40,987 nt of DNA from Brevundimonas sp. Its GTDB lineage: Bacteria; Pseudomonadota; Alphaproteobacteria; Caulobacterales; Caulobacteraceae. Position 1 is the first letter of the stretch. Each line of letters opens with the position of its first letter. This document shows positions 8,642-18,228 of this stretch, piece by piece. Location of the stretch: NCBI RefSeq assembly GCF_018608325.1, contig NZ_JABAZW010000142.1, positions 325-41,311 of the forward strand, written 5' to 3'. The notes under the pieces are model-generated. The model saw only the letters and a program-made list of their open reading frames with translations, did no database searches and was not told the origin of the DNA. Both the position numbers and the translations under genes were made by a program.

Positions 8642-10261
8642 CTAGGTGGTGATCTGGCTTGGCGCACTAGTGTAGTCGCTTACATAGCTTGCTGGTGCGT
8701 AATAGGATCCGACAACCTTTGCGCGACCGGTAGCGTCAGAGAACTCGATATTATTCTTCACCTTGTTGCCACCCGAACCAAGGAACGCGGGTGTCTCGAT
8801 GACAAGTGATGTGTCGCCGGTTCCGACGAAAATATCTGACCAGGTATTGTTGGCTGCAGAGCCGTTATCGTTAAAATCGACACCCTTCAGTCGCCGGATA
8901 GGCAAGATGCTGCCACCGCTCGTGTAGGCCTGGCTAAGGACTCCGTGCTTAGCGTTCTTGTCAACTCGGAAGCCGTTGATCCGAGCCATCAGGCATTCCG
9001 GTGAAAAACGCAGACCGATCCCATTATTCAGATAGCTCGCCCCTCCATTGATATCGACTTGAGCTACAGCGCCTAAGACGATTCCGTCTCCCCCGCTCGT
9101 TCCGACATCCACGCCGGTGAGAATGCAATCAAAACAACCTATGAAGAGGGCGGCGTCGGTTAAGCTGCCGCAATAGTCGATTGCCAGGTCATAGGCTTTC
9201 GATAGGCCACGTGCCGCCCCAAGATACAGACCGGAACGGTTGCTACCTTGGAGGTAGAGATTGCTAGATTGCAGTCCAAAGCCGTAGGCACCGTCAGATC
9301 TGTCCATAAACTCGACGATATGTTGCGGCAACGGGATGTTTGTCGGGTTCCCGTTCAGAAGAAGGTTTTCAAGAACCACGTGTCCTGACTTTGGACGCGC
9401 CCGGATCAGTGGGGCAGTAGAGCCGTCAGCCAGCTTGAGGCCCACGCCACGGTCAAAACCCCGTCCGTTCAGACCGCGTGTACGTTCACCAGCACCAAGC
9501 CCAATGAAGGCGACGCCCAAGCCCGCAACAGTTGATGTGTCCCGCACCTCCAACCCGCTTGTCACGTAGAAAGTTGCCGTTCCGCGCGGGTCCGTCCCAT
9601 CCTGTGGCGGGATGAAAAGGGCGCCATTGTAGGGCTGGAGCAGATCGATAGCCCTCTGAAGTTCTGCTTGGTTGTCTTTCAGCGTGCCATTCGGGTTGAA
9701 CAGCGAGACGCCGAAATCCGTCACTGCATTGGCAAAATGTTTGTGGCGATCACGAAGATTCGACGGAACGATGCCCGCACCGGAGCCTCCGATGGGAACC
9801 GGGAAGACCTTGCCCGAATAGTCGCCAGCATCGACATTACCGAGGTTGGAATTGGCTTTACCGATAAGACCGATACTTTCACCAGCCTCTTCCACGGCAT
9901 CAGCGATGAGCTGCGCCAGATCCTGCTGCTGAGCGGTCAGTCGGTTCAGCGCTTGGTCAACAGACCCGACAGGGACATTGTTGGCTGGCGAGAAGTTGGA
10001 AGCGCGCATCGGCCGGACGTTCCGCCAAATCCGCACCTCACCTGTCGCGGGCACGTTCAGAGAGACGGCTCCGCCTGCGTACCCGCCTCCATCCAGCAGA
10101 GTGCCGCTGAATGTGAAGTCTGACTGAAGCAACTTGACGCCATCGATCGATACCGACAGGTTCTCCTTTGCGAACAGGCTGAAGCTGATCGGAAATACGG
10201 CCTGCGCCGATGCGGTGAACGTCGCGAACGTCGGTTCGTCGGGAATGGTGAGGCGGGCCAT
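8642..10261 (-). CDS. tailspike / tail fiber with T7-tail-fiber-like N-terminus and probable right-handed beta-helix
   Basis: N-term VFPISFSLFAKENLSVSIDGVKLLQSDFTFSGT...GEVRIWRNVRPMRASNF; C-terminal repeated short beta-helix-like strands (VVLENLLLNGN, LYLGAARGLSKAYDLAIDYCGS). Confidence 0.82.
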   Translation of the reverse strand: MARLTIPDEPTFATFTASAQAVFPISFSLFAKENLSVSIDGVKLLQSDFTFSGTLLDGGGYAGGAVSLNVPATGEVRIWRNVRPMRASNFSPANNVPVGSVDQALNRLTAQQQDLAQLIADAVEEAGESIGLIGKANSNLGNVDAGDYSGKVFPVPIGGSGAGIVPSNLRDRHKHFANAVTDFGVSLFNPNGTLKDNQAELQRAIDLLQPYNGALFIPPQDGTDPRGTATFYVTSGLEVRDTSTVAGLGVAFIGLGAGERTRGLNGRGFDRGVGLKLADGSTAPLIRARPKSGHVVLENLLLNGNPTNIPLPQHIVEFMDRSDGAYGFGLQSSNLYLQGSNRSGLYLGAARGLSKAYDLAIDYCGSLTDAALFIGCFDCILTGVDVGTSGGDGIVLGAVAQVDINGGASYLNNGIGLRFSPECLMARINGFRVDKNAKHGVLSQAYTSGGSILPIRRLKGVDFNDNGSAANNTWSDIFVGTGDTSLVIETPAFLGSGGNKVKNNIEFSDATGRAKVVGSYYAPASYVSDYTSAPSQITT

Positions 10262-10290
10262 TGCGGCAGATTGTGCGACCGTCGCAATGG

Positions 10291-10302
10291 CTCAACGCAC
10301 GG
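10291..10302 (-). promoter_or_regulatory. late-module element copy A (upstream of tailspike)
   Basis: CCGTGCGTTGAG; 30 nt before ATG 10261; upstream stop TAA at 10306-10308. Confidence 0.75.
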
Positions 10303-10305
10303 GGG

Positions 10306-11046
10306 TTAGTGGGTTGTTGGCCTGACCAAGATCACAGGGTGTCCACCGCTGACGGGCCGCTGGGCGTCCTGCAGGATCATCCCGTCACGCTCCATTTCGG
10401 CGAGCAGCGCTTTGACCCTGGAATAGCCGTGTCGCTGGAACCGCTTGATGATGTCGCGCTGGGTCGCGCCCGGAGAAGCGTGGACCTGCTGGAGGATTCG
10501 GCCCTTCAGGTCGTCCTGGCTGGCGCTGCGGCTCGTGGTGAGAGAGCGCATGGAGGGCGTCATCGGCAAGCCGAGCACCTCCCACAGCTCACGAGCCGAC
10601 TGCCGGCAAAAGGTCACTCGCGCCTCGTTCACCATCTGACGGCGCTCCTGAAGAGTCAGGCCGTCGTGCAGTTGGGGGACGTGGGGCAGGGCGACTTCCT
10701 GACCTGAAGGGCCGAAATGGTCAGCGAGAACCTGGAAGCACTCTCGCCGGTATAGGGTGATCTTGTCTCTGATCTCAGGCCGCACCCGCGCGGCGTCGAC
10801 GCCGAACAGCCAGCCGTTGAGCAGGTGGAGGGGGAGGCAGATGGTTTCCTGGACGCCGCCGCTGGAAGGTGTTGCCATCATGGCAACGGCTTCTTTCAGG
10901 ATTGGATCGCGGTCTATGCGCCGGTACTGCGCCGACCAATCCAGACCCAGCGCCTCGACTATGGGACGCATCGCCACGAAGGGTTCGCCCTCGCGCTCAA
11001 AGGCGAACAGGGTGTCGCCGTGAAAGTCTATGGTGGCGAGTTCCAT
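10306..11046 (-). CDS. P22-type antirepressor N-terminal domain protein
   Basis: Internal start MELATIDFHGDTLFAFEREGEPFVAMRPIVEALGLDWSAQYRRIDRDPIL...GVQETICLPLHLLNGWLFGVDAARVRPEIRDKITLYRRECFQVLADHF, P22_AR_N-like; C-terminal winged-helix-like region. Confidence 0.85.
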   Translation of the reverse strand: MELATIDFHGDTLFAFEREGEPFVAMRPIVEALGLDWSAQYRRIDRDPILKEAVAMMATPSSGGVQETICLPLHLLNGWLFGVDAARVRPEIRDKITLYRRECFQVLADHFGPSGQEVALPHVPQLHDGLTLQERRQMVNEARVTFCRQSARELWEVLGLPMTPSMRSLTTSRSASQDDLKGRILQQVHASPGATQRDIIKRFQRHGYSRVKALLAEMERDGMILQDAQRPVSGGHPVILVRPTTH

Positions 11047-11351
11047 CAGTGGCCCCGCAGGAATGCCAGAACCTCGCCCAGCATGGACCGATCCGTTCCA
11101 TCGGCGCGCTCGGCGTTCCCCTCGTCGATCCACGCTAGCACGACCGCCAGCTTTCCTGCGGCGTCGGCATGGGTCTGGATCGGGGCCTTGGCCACCAGAT
11201 CCCATATGGCCTCTTTGGTGGTCCACGCGGGTTCGAAGACGGCGTCATGCTCGGAATCGTGCTCCGACCAACGCATGATCGCATTCGTGGCGAAAAACGC
11301 CCTCGCCAGTTCAGCGGGTGGCGCGGGTATGCTAGAGGCTTCGCAGGCCAT
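11046..11351 (-). CDS. hypothetical protein overlapping antirepressor start
   Basis: MACEASSIPAPPAELARAFFATNAIMRWSEHD...; start preceded by GAGGATCACGTC (SD); overlaps the next gene's start at 11046. Confidence 0.6.
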   Translation of the reverse strand: MACEASSIPAPPAELARAFFATNAIMRWSEHDSEHDAVFEPAWTTKEAIWDLVAKAPIQTHADAAGKLAVVLAWIDEGNAERADGTDRSMLGEVLAFLRGH

Positions 11352-11420
11352 GACGTGATCCTCGGTGATCCGTTTCGGTTTAGGGCCGAGGAAAGGCTGC
11401 AATCCTTGCCTTGGCCCGTA

Positions 11421-11469
11421 CTTTCTGGCATTAGAAAGTCATGTCGTCAAGCGTTTCTAACGTTAGAAA
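11421..11469. promoter_or_regulatory. paired operator-like palindromes in divergent region
   Basis: CTTTCTGGCATTAGAAAG (11421-11438) and perfect palindrome TTTCTAACGTTAGAAA (11454-11469); centres 32 bp apart, flanking/overlapping the RHH gene start. Confidence 0.65.
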
Positions 11470-11653
11470 GAAAACCGGCCGTCCCCCGGTGAACGCGGTG
11501 CCGTTGTCGGTGCGCGTCCCTCCCGACCTCCTGACCGCTGTCGATCAATTCATTGACGAGCGCCGAGCATACGGCGAAGCTCTATCCAGGCCCGAGGCTA
11601 TCCGTCGCTTGGCGACCGAAGCGCTTCAGAAGATGGGGCTCTATAGGCTCTGA
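11441..11653 (+). CDS. ribbon-helix-helix (Arc/Mnt-like) regulator
   Basis: 70 aa: GRPPVNAVPLSVRVPPDLLTAVDQFIDERRAYGEALSRPEAIRRLATEALQKMGL, a typical RHH pattern; divergent from antirepressor operon. Confidence 0.75.
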   Translation: MSSSVSNVRKKTGRPPVNAVPLSVRVPPDLLTAVDQFIDERRAYGEALSRPEAIRRLATEALQKMGLYRL

Positions 11654-12008
11654 CCCTTTTGACGCCGCGATCATCCAAAAAGGCGTTGCAGCTAATGTCC
11701 TGCTTGCACACTCGCGTTCGGAATGCAGTGCGGATCGCAACATCACCGAGAACGATGTCGAGGGCTGCCATCCGTCGTTCGGCAGCATCTGCGCCAACTT
11801 CCTGCGCCAAATCTGACCGGATGCTTTCTCGGACATCGCTACATAGAAGCACCGCGACCCTTCCAGAATCGAGCAGCGGCTCAGCGCCATAACCGATGTA
11901 GTAGGCTGCCTGGTCGGTGCAGGCCTGATATCGAATCATATTGTCGTAGTTTTGAGCCGCCGTCATTTGCAGGGCGACTGCTAAAAGCATCTCAATACCC
12001 ACCATCAC
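11598..12008 (-). CDS. hypothetical protein with N-terminal signal-like sequence
   Basis: MMVGIEMLLAVALQMTAAQNYDNMIRYQACTDQAAYYIGYG...; overlaps end of upstream gene. Confidence 0.5.
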   Translation of the reverse strand: MMVGIEMLLAVALQMTAAQNYDNMIRYQACTDQAAYYIGYGAEPLLDSGRVAVLLCSDVRESIRSDLAQEVGADAAERRMAALDIVLGDVAIRTAFRTRVCKQDISCNAFLDDRGVKRVRAYRAPSSEALRSPSDG

Positions 12009-15000
12009 GCGCCTCGTCCCTTCGCCTGATCTTCTCTGCCGCCATGTCCTGTAGGTCGCTGGCGTACCGCTCGTTTATCATGGCGCTCGCATCACGACGA
12101 TAGGCGGTGATCACGTCCTTGATGTACTCGGCCTTGCCGCCGTCAGGGCCGTCGGTCAGGCTGAAATAATAGTCGCTGTCGGCGTGTTGACCGGACACGA
12201 CCGCGTTCAATTGTTCGAACGCAGGCTCGCCCGCCAGACGTAGCATTTCGCTGTAGATGTCTGGACGGTTCTTTAGACTGACGCTTTCGCCCATGACGCT
12301 GATCGTCCGCCCCGGCATCGACACCGAGACGCCGTTGTTCAGGATTTCGAGATCGATGGCCGAGCCGCCAGCCGCGCGGGTTTGCACCGGCACGATGGCG
12401 TCATAGACGGTTCCCAGGCCAGTCTGATAGGTGCGCGGTTTGCCCCACAGATCGCGCTGCGGAGGCAACTCGTCGCTGAACCCCGGGATGGTGTTGCGGA
12501 TTGCATCGACCACGCCTGCCGTCTCGCGCAGGTAATCGTCGGCTCCACGGCGCGTCATGCGGAGAGCGGAACTGCCGGGGATCATCCCGGAAATGCGCTG
12601 CTTCAGAAGACGTTCGGCATCGTCTGGCGTGCCGTCGAGCATTGCTGACGTGAACTCTGAGGCGCCCTTCAGGATGGTCTTGTCGAAGAAGGCCTGTCCG
12701 ATGGCCTGCACGGCGTGGGCCGCAACTTCGTCCCATTCCTGGCGCCCAGCATCGTCCCAATCGCTGTTCTTCATAAGGTCGGCCATGTCGCCAATCAGGG
12801 CGAGGCCTTGCCCCAGTGGGTCGGCGCGCTCGAAGCTGTACCAGCGATCACCGAATCGGACGGAGTAGGGTTGCCAGACCTGACCGCCATACTCGTCGGA
12901 TCGCATCAGGGCCTCTTTCTGGGCGCGGTTGCCCGGCCCCTGGCCCGTGATCTGTCCGTCCATCGCCATGCCCATCCAAACGGACCACAAGGCCGTGCCG
13001 ACGGCCATCCGCGCCTTGGCGGTTTCAGCAGCGGCACCCCCAGCAGCAAGATCATTACGGAAGCGGCGGCTGAAGGGAGCGAGGGGAGAATAGCGCATCC
13101 CCATGCTGATTAGGTTAGCGGGCGTCTTGATGAAGGGAAGAATGACCGTTCCAAACGGCACCGGCGTGGAGTCTGCGCCTTCACGCAGCGCCATGAAGCC
13201 CTCGGCAATGGTTTCGCGCGGAGATTCCTTCTGCCCCTTGAACTCTCGGGTTGTGATGTCCCGCGTGAACGTCAGGTCGTGCATTTCCTGCTCGGCCGCT
13301 TTCAGCATGTCATCGGTCGGGTTCTCCAGCAGATCAGCCATGCGCTGCGCCGCAGGTCCGCCCTCCAGCCCTTCGTGCATCGTCTGACGGAAAGCCTGGG
13401 CGTGCAGTTCGCCCCGCGCCGCAATCGACTTGAACGCATCATCGGTCAGGTTGTTGATGTTCGACGGCGCGTTGACGATCATGTTCATGATGTCGAGCGT
13501 ACGGCCCAGCACGCTATCTTCTTCGACGCGCCATGCGGCTGCTGACAGGGGGCGGTCTGCGCCGCTGCCCAGCATCCCAGCCTCTTCGCGCTCGGCGCGC
13601 AGCTTCAGGCCATCGGGAATGGAGTCGTCCAGACCCGGCGCCATGCCCCGAAACAGGCCGTCCCGACGCAGAGATTCGCCCGCGTTCGCCCCGATCCGTT
13701 CCGCCGCCTGCATGGGGTTCAGCTTGAACATGTCGCGAAGCGCCATCTGGTAGCCATGCACCAGCGCCGTCGCCTCACCGATCTGCGTTGACGCATTGCC
13801 TCCGAACGCGCGGGCGAGGCGAGGGGACACGGCACGGCTGGCGATGTTCATGCCCAGAATGCCGACGTTGCCGACGGCGTTGATTACGGGCGTGCCAATG
13901 CCGGACAACAGGCTGTTGGTGTAGATGAACTTGGCGACATCGCGCGTCCGCGCGCCCCAGCCGTTCTTGATCATCTGGTTCAGCGCTACGTCGCCCGCCT
14001 CAGCAGCCGCCAACACCCGGCTCGCCAGTTCCTGAGCGCTGTTCGCTCCGCCGATATCCGCCAGCAGGCTATCGACCTGACGCAGATAGGAGGCGGGCTG
14101 TCCGGCCGGAATCTTGAAGGCGTTCAGCGCGCGACCGGCCTCGGCACGGGCACCCAACAGTTCATTCTGGATGGCGCTGTGTGCGGCGGTCGCGCGACGG
14201 AAGGCGTATTGGTTCGCGACCGTCGGGTTTTCCTGCACCGCCCGCGCAAGCTCCAGCACCTTGGACGCGCTGGCGTTGGTTGCCTCGCGGAAGGCCAGTG
14301 CCGTTTCTGCATTGACCGCCTCCCCCGCGCGACGGCTGGCCATCTCCTGAACCCAATCGACCTTGCCGGATGCGGCACGGGTATCTTCCCACGTCCGCGT
14401 CGCACGGCGGGCCAGATCGGCGTCCTTGGCGAAACGATCCGCCATGCCGACGATGACGGCCTGCACGTCCTCGGGCGTGTCCAGGCGCGATAGGTTGATA
14501 TCGAAGACGTTGGCGGACGGCGCGGCCTCGGCCACCTCTGCGGCCATCTCGGCGGGTTGTTTACTGGTCGAGCGCTCGGCTCGCTGTATTTTACGCGTGA
14601 GCAAAGCCGCGTCTGTTTCGGTGCGCTCCCTAAACCTCGGCGCCTCAGGATCGCCCAGCACAGCCTTGATCTGTTGCTGCATGGCCTCGCCTTCAATCTC
14701 GGCGCGCGGCTTGGGTAGATCGGGCGGCACCTGCAGCCCTTCGGCGGCCGCAACCTCACGCGCCATCAACTTGGTCTGGCGCGCGGCGCGCAGCGCACGG
14801 ACGCCGCCGATCAGGGCGTCTGTGGCCAGCCCCAGGCCCGCACCCTCCAGCGCGTTCTTGGCGCGGCCCAGCAGTTCGGGGTCATCCTCCTTGGCGGCGA
14901 GGAAATCAAAGACTGGAGCCACGGCGTCCGGCGCATGCTCCGCCAACAGGTTGGACAGGCGTTCCTCCTGCCCGTCGAACACGGTGAAGTCTGCCAGTGC

Positions 15001-16107
15001 GCCTTGAGCCATTGCCTTACCGACACGGCCTGCGGTCGCCGCCGCCTTCCAGCCGCGCAGCGCTGCGCCACCGCCTGCCCATCCAGCCGCGAACTGTGTG
15101 ATGCCCTCGATCAGGCGCCCCGTGACCGTCTCGGGGCGCTCTTCCTCCGTTTGGGGCGCACGGATGCGCGCGGCTCCAAGGCGCTGCCATATTGACCTTT
15201 GTCCGTACTGCGCCGCCTCCTGATCGGCCTGCGCCTGTTTGCGCGTCGTCAGTTCCAGCTTGAAGGGCGTCGATGCATCACCATCCAGACCCGACCACGC
15301 AATGGTGCCGGGGACGTACTGCTCGATCCAGTCGCCCGCCTCGTCAATCAGGTCCATCGTGGCGTTGAACGCCCGCTTTCCGCCCGACACGATGGCCTGA
15401 CCGCCTTCGAGAAACAGACCCTTGCCGACATCCTTCGCCACGCCAATGGCCATTTCATCGGTGATGCCGAAACCGGCCTGCACAGCGTTGCTCAGGTCGC
15501 GCGTTTCCTGATCCAGGGCTGCGCTCTCACGCTCTTCCTGTCGCCGGGCATAGGACATGTCGAGCGGGGCAGATGCAGGGTCGCTGCCGACCACGCGCGC
15601 CCAGACGTTGCGATTGGGGTCCAGCTCGTAACCCTGCGCGCGCAGGCTCTCCGGCGTGTCGGTCGGCGCCAGATCCTGGCTGTTGATCACTCGATAGTTG
15701 GCATTCGTCGCATCGCTGCCGCGCCCAGCCAGAGCCTGCACATAGTTGCGCGTCTCGGCCGAATAGCGGCTCCAGTCCTTTCCGCGCGACCGCGCATTTC
15801 CGGGACCGGAGTTGTACGCCGCCAGCGCCAACTCAGTGTCGCCGCCGAAGGCCGTGAGCTGCTGAGACATGTAGCGAACACCGCCGTCGATGTTCTGGCG
15901 CCAGTCATTGGGGTTCACACCCATATCGCGCGCCGTCCCCGGCATCAGCTGCATCAGGCCGCGCGCGCCGACCGGGGAGACTGCGCTCGGATCGAAGCTC
16001 GATTCCTGACCGATCTGGCGCACGATCAGCTCAGGATCGACGCCATGCTCCTGCGCCTTGCTCCGGGCGAAGGACTCGATTTCGTTGCGGCTGGGGTTAG
16101 CGGCCAT
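11992..16107 (-). CDS. internal virion/ejection protein with N-terminal lytic transglycosylase (SLT) domain
   Basis: 1371 aa from internal Met (MAANPSRNEIESFARSKAQEHGVDPELIVRQIGQESSFDPSAVSPVGARGLMQLMPGTARDMGV...AYNSGPGN); T7 gp16-like organisation. Confidence 0.87.
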   Translation of the reverse strand: MAANPSRNEIESFARSKAQEHGVDPELIVRQIGQESSFDPSAVSPVGARGLMQLMPGTARDMGVNPNDWRQNIDGGVRYMSQQLTAFGGDTELALAAYNSGPGNARSRGKDWSRYSAETRNYVQALAGRGSDATNANYRVINSQDLAPTDTPESLRAQGYELDPNRNVWARVVGSDPASAPLDMSYARRQEERESAALDQETRDLSNAVQAGFGITDEMAIGVAKDVGKGLFLEGGQAIVSGGKRAFNATMDLIDEAGDWIEQYVPGTIAWSGLDGDASTPFKLELTTRKQAQADQEAAQYGQRSIWQRLGAARIRAPQTEEERPETVTGRLIEGITQFAAGWAGGGAALRGWKAAATAGRVGKAMAQGALADFTVFDGQEERLSNLLAEHAPDAVAPVFDFLAAKEDDPELLGRAKNALEGAGLGLATDALIGGVRALRAARQTKLMAREVAAAEGLQVPPDLPKPRAEIEGEAMQQQIKAVLGDPEAPRFRERTETDAALLTRKIQRAERSTSKQPAEMAAEVAEAAPSANVFDINLSRLDTPEDVQAVIVGMADRFAKDADLARRATRTWEDTRAASGKVDWVQEMASRRAGEAVNAETALAFREATNASASKVLELARAVQENPTVANQYAFRRATAAHSAIQNELLGARAEAGRALNAFKIPAGQPASYLRQVDSLLADIGGANSAQELASRVLAAAEAGDVALNQMIKNGWGARTRDVAKFIYTNSLLSGIGTPVINAVGNVGILGMNIASRAVSPRLARAFGGNASTQIGEATALVHGYQMALRDMFKLNPMQAAERIGANAGESLRRDGLFRGMAPGLDDSIPDGLKLRAEREEAGMLGSGADRPLSAAAWRVEEDSVLGRTLDIMNMIVNAPSNINNLTDDAFKSIAARGELHAQAFRQTMHEGLEGGPAAQRMADLLENPTDDMLKAAEQEMHDLTFTRDITTREFKGQKESPRETIAEGFMALREGADSTPVPFGTVILPFIKTPANLISMGMRYSPLAPFSRRFRNDLAAGGAAAETAKARMAVGTALWSVWMGMAMDGQITGQGPGNRAQKEALMRSDEYGGQVWQPYSVRFGDRWYSFERADPLGQGLALIGDMADLMKNSDWDDAGRQEWDEVAAHAVQAIGQAFFDKTILKGASEFTSAMLDGTPDDAERLLKQRISGMIPGSSALRMTRRGADDYLRETAGVVDAIRNTIPGFSDELPPQRDLWGKPRTYQTGLGTVYDAIVPVQTRAAGGSAIDLEILNNGVSVSMPGRTISVMGESVSLKNRPDIYSEMLRLAGEPAFEQLNAVVSGQHADSDYYFSLTDGPDGGKAEYIKDVITAYRRDASAMINERYASDLQDMAAEKIRRRDEARDGGY

Positions 16108-17740
16108 GAAGAATCTCGTTTCGCTTCTGGTTGAATTCGCGCGTGGACATGGGGCGTCCGGTTCCCGCGCGTTGGTTGCGTTCGGCAGACAGGGCGGCGA
16201 GGCGGGCGGCCTGATCGGTTTGCGCGGCCTGCTGATTGGCCGGACGGCCCGCGCCCTGACCGCCGAACACGGTCTTGGCGACAAACTCTCCGAACTCGAT
16301 CCGCTGTTGCAGCGTGGCGTCAGGGTTGGCTCGCGCCCAGGTCACGGCGTGCGCTTCAGCCTGCGCCATAGGAACCGCATTGCCGCGCTGGCTCATGCCG
16401 GGGCGGCGTGACGCATCACGAACCGGCGCGAGCACGTCCGCGACGATGGGCTTCAGGGCGCGGTCGTTCAGACCCTGCAGGGTGCGCGCCTGCCCCTGCG
16501 TGATGATGCCTGCCGAAAGGGCGTCTGCGATCTCGGATGTCGACAGGGTTCCAGCCTGTGCCGAATCCCTGATCTCGCCATAGGCCAGACGCGCATTGGT
16601 GCGCTCAAGCTGCGCATCGCGGTTGGTGTCCGCGCGCTCGCGACGTTCTTGAGTGCGAACCGAGTTGATCAGGCCCGCCTTCGCCGTGTCGCTCAGATCG
16701 GCCCGCGCCTTGATGTCGCTCTCTGTGACCTCCCCCATCAGAATGCCAAGGCGCAGATCGCCAACGGCTTCCCGCTCGGCGGCGCGTGCAGCACGCTCGG
16801 TTTCCTCCTGCAGACGCTTCTCTTCACGGTCGGCTGCGCTGAAGACGCGCACCTGTTCCAGCGCATCACGATTCACGCGTGCGCGACGTTCAGGCGTCAG
16901 GTCTTTGAAGGCCTCGCCCTGCAGCACCTCAGCGTTCAGGAAGCGCGTCGCTGCCGCCAGCCCAGCCTGTCCGCCCCCGGCGTCAGAATAGGCCTGCACC
17001 GCAACGCGAGCGATGCCCGCACCCAGCACGGCCTCATCGACCTTGTTGTCATCCAGAGCCCGCTGCTCAGGCGAATAGGTGATGGCGGGATTGTCTTGAC
17101 GCTGCTGCTGCAACGACTGCCGCTCGTCGGCGGCGGCGAGATATTCCGGCGCATCCTGGCCGCCCGGCTGCGAGGCCAGCGCGATCAGGCGCTCATCCAG
17201 CTCACGCACCCGCACAGTGAGGGCCTGGTTCGTCTCTGCCTCGTCCCGTTGCGACCGCGCATCCGCAACGGACGACAATCCGCTCGCCGTCACGCCAGTG
17301 GCGTATTGCTCTACAGCGACGGCGAAGTCCGGGGGCGCGCCCTGGATAAAGCCGGACACCATCTCCTTGGCGGCCTGCTCATATCCGATGGGATCATAGC
17401 GAAAATCGCGGCGGATCTGGCGTTCACGTGCATCCACATCACTGCGAACCCGCGCACTATAGGCCGTCTCCACCGCAGACTGCCGCGCCGCCGCGACATC
17501 ACCAAAGGTGAAGCGCGGCGCCACATAGTCTTTCTCGCCCGCCGCAATGGCCGCGCCTTCCTCCATTCCGCGCGCCTGGGCGCGACGTATCTGGTTGGGC
17601 TTGGCCGCCTCCGACAGCCGGTCGAATACGCGGGTCGCCTGATCCCACATCTGACCTTCGCCGTTCCGAAGATCGACCTGCGGCGCGATGTTCGAGACTT
17701 CGATATTGCGGCGCGGCTGCGCGCTCTGTCCGGTCGCCAT
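16097..17740 (-). CDS. internal virion (ejection) protein, gp15-like position
   Basis: 547 aa coiled-coil/helical ORF between the transglycosylase ejection protein and a small internal protein. Confidence 0.65.
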   Translation of the reverse strand: MATGQSAQPRRNIEVSNIAPQVDLRNGEGQMWDQATRVFDRLSEAAKPNQIRRAQARGMEEGAAIAAGEKDYVAPRFTFGDVAAARQSAVETAYSARVRSDVDARERQIRRDFRYDPIGYEQAAKEMVSGFIQGAPPDFAVAVEQYATGVTASGLSSVADARSQRDEAETNQALTVRVRELDERLIALASQPGGQDAPEYLAAADERQSLQQQRQDNPAITYSPEQRALDDNKVDEAVLGAGIARVAVQAYSDAGGGQAGLAAATRFLNAEVLQGEAFKDLTPERRARVNRDALEQVRVFSAADREEKRLQEETERAARAAEREAVGDLRLGILMGEVTESDIKARADLSDTAKAGLINSVRTQERRERADTNRDAQLERTNARLAYGEIRDSAQAGTLSTSEIADALSAGIITQGQARTLQGLNDRALKPIVADVLAPVRDASRRPGMSQRGNAVPMAQAEAHAVTWARANPDATLQQRIEFGEFVAKTVFGGQGAGRPANQQAAQTDQAARLAALSAERNQRAGTGRPMSTREFNQKRNEILHGR

Positions 17741-17745
17741 TCAGA

Positions 17746-18228
17746 TCACCACTTGAACGCGCTGTTGGGCAGGGCGCGGTTCGGCGCCTTGCTTCCGCCC
17801 AGCCCTGCCGACACGGCGTTCGACACGCCGTCGGCCAGGGTTGTTCCGGCGCCGACATAGCCCATGATGTTTGCGGTCGATCCGGCGCGGCGCTTGGCCT
17901 TCGCGCTCATGCGCAGGGCGCCAGACTGATTGGTGAAACCGACCCGTTCCACATTCTCATCACGGACGGCCTGACGTGCCAGCTCCTTCTCAATGGCGAT
18001 GCCGCTTGGACTATCCAGAGACAGGCCGCGCGCGGCGCGACTGGCCATGAAGGCGGCCATGTTGGCGTTCAGCTCCTCGCGGCGGCGCTCGCTGCTCTGA
18101 AGCGCCTGCAGGTCCACGCCCTTGGCCTGTGCCTCCAGCATGACGCCTTCAGTCTTTAGGGCCTTGGCCTGGGCGCGACCGCTCATGATCTGGGTTGCGG
18201 CCGAGAGGCCTGGCGCTGCATCGCCCAT
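17746..18228 (-). CDS. small internal virion protein, gp14-like position
   Basis: 160 aa, helical, Ala-rich, TANIMGYVGAGTTLADGVSNAV; synteny with T7-like ejection proteins. Confidence 0.6.
   Translation of the reverse strand: MGDAAPGLSAATQIMSGRAQAKALKTEGVMLEAQAKGVDLQALQSSERRREELNANMAAFMASRAARGLSLDSPSGIAIEKELARQAVRDENVERVGFTNQSGALRMSAKAKRRAGSTANIMGYVGAGTTLADGVSNAVSAGLGGSKAPNRALPNSAFKW

Noticed and set aside
8642-10261. diversity-generating retroelement target in the tailspike (as in BPP-1-like phages)
   Set aside because: No reverse transcriptase ORF and no template/variable repeat pair noticed in the window.
15199-16134. long plus-strand ORFs opposite the ejection-protein genes (also 16649..17860 and 19209..20600)
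   Set aside because: Antisense shadow ORFs; the minus-strand genes show recognisable domains and tight operon overlaps.
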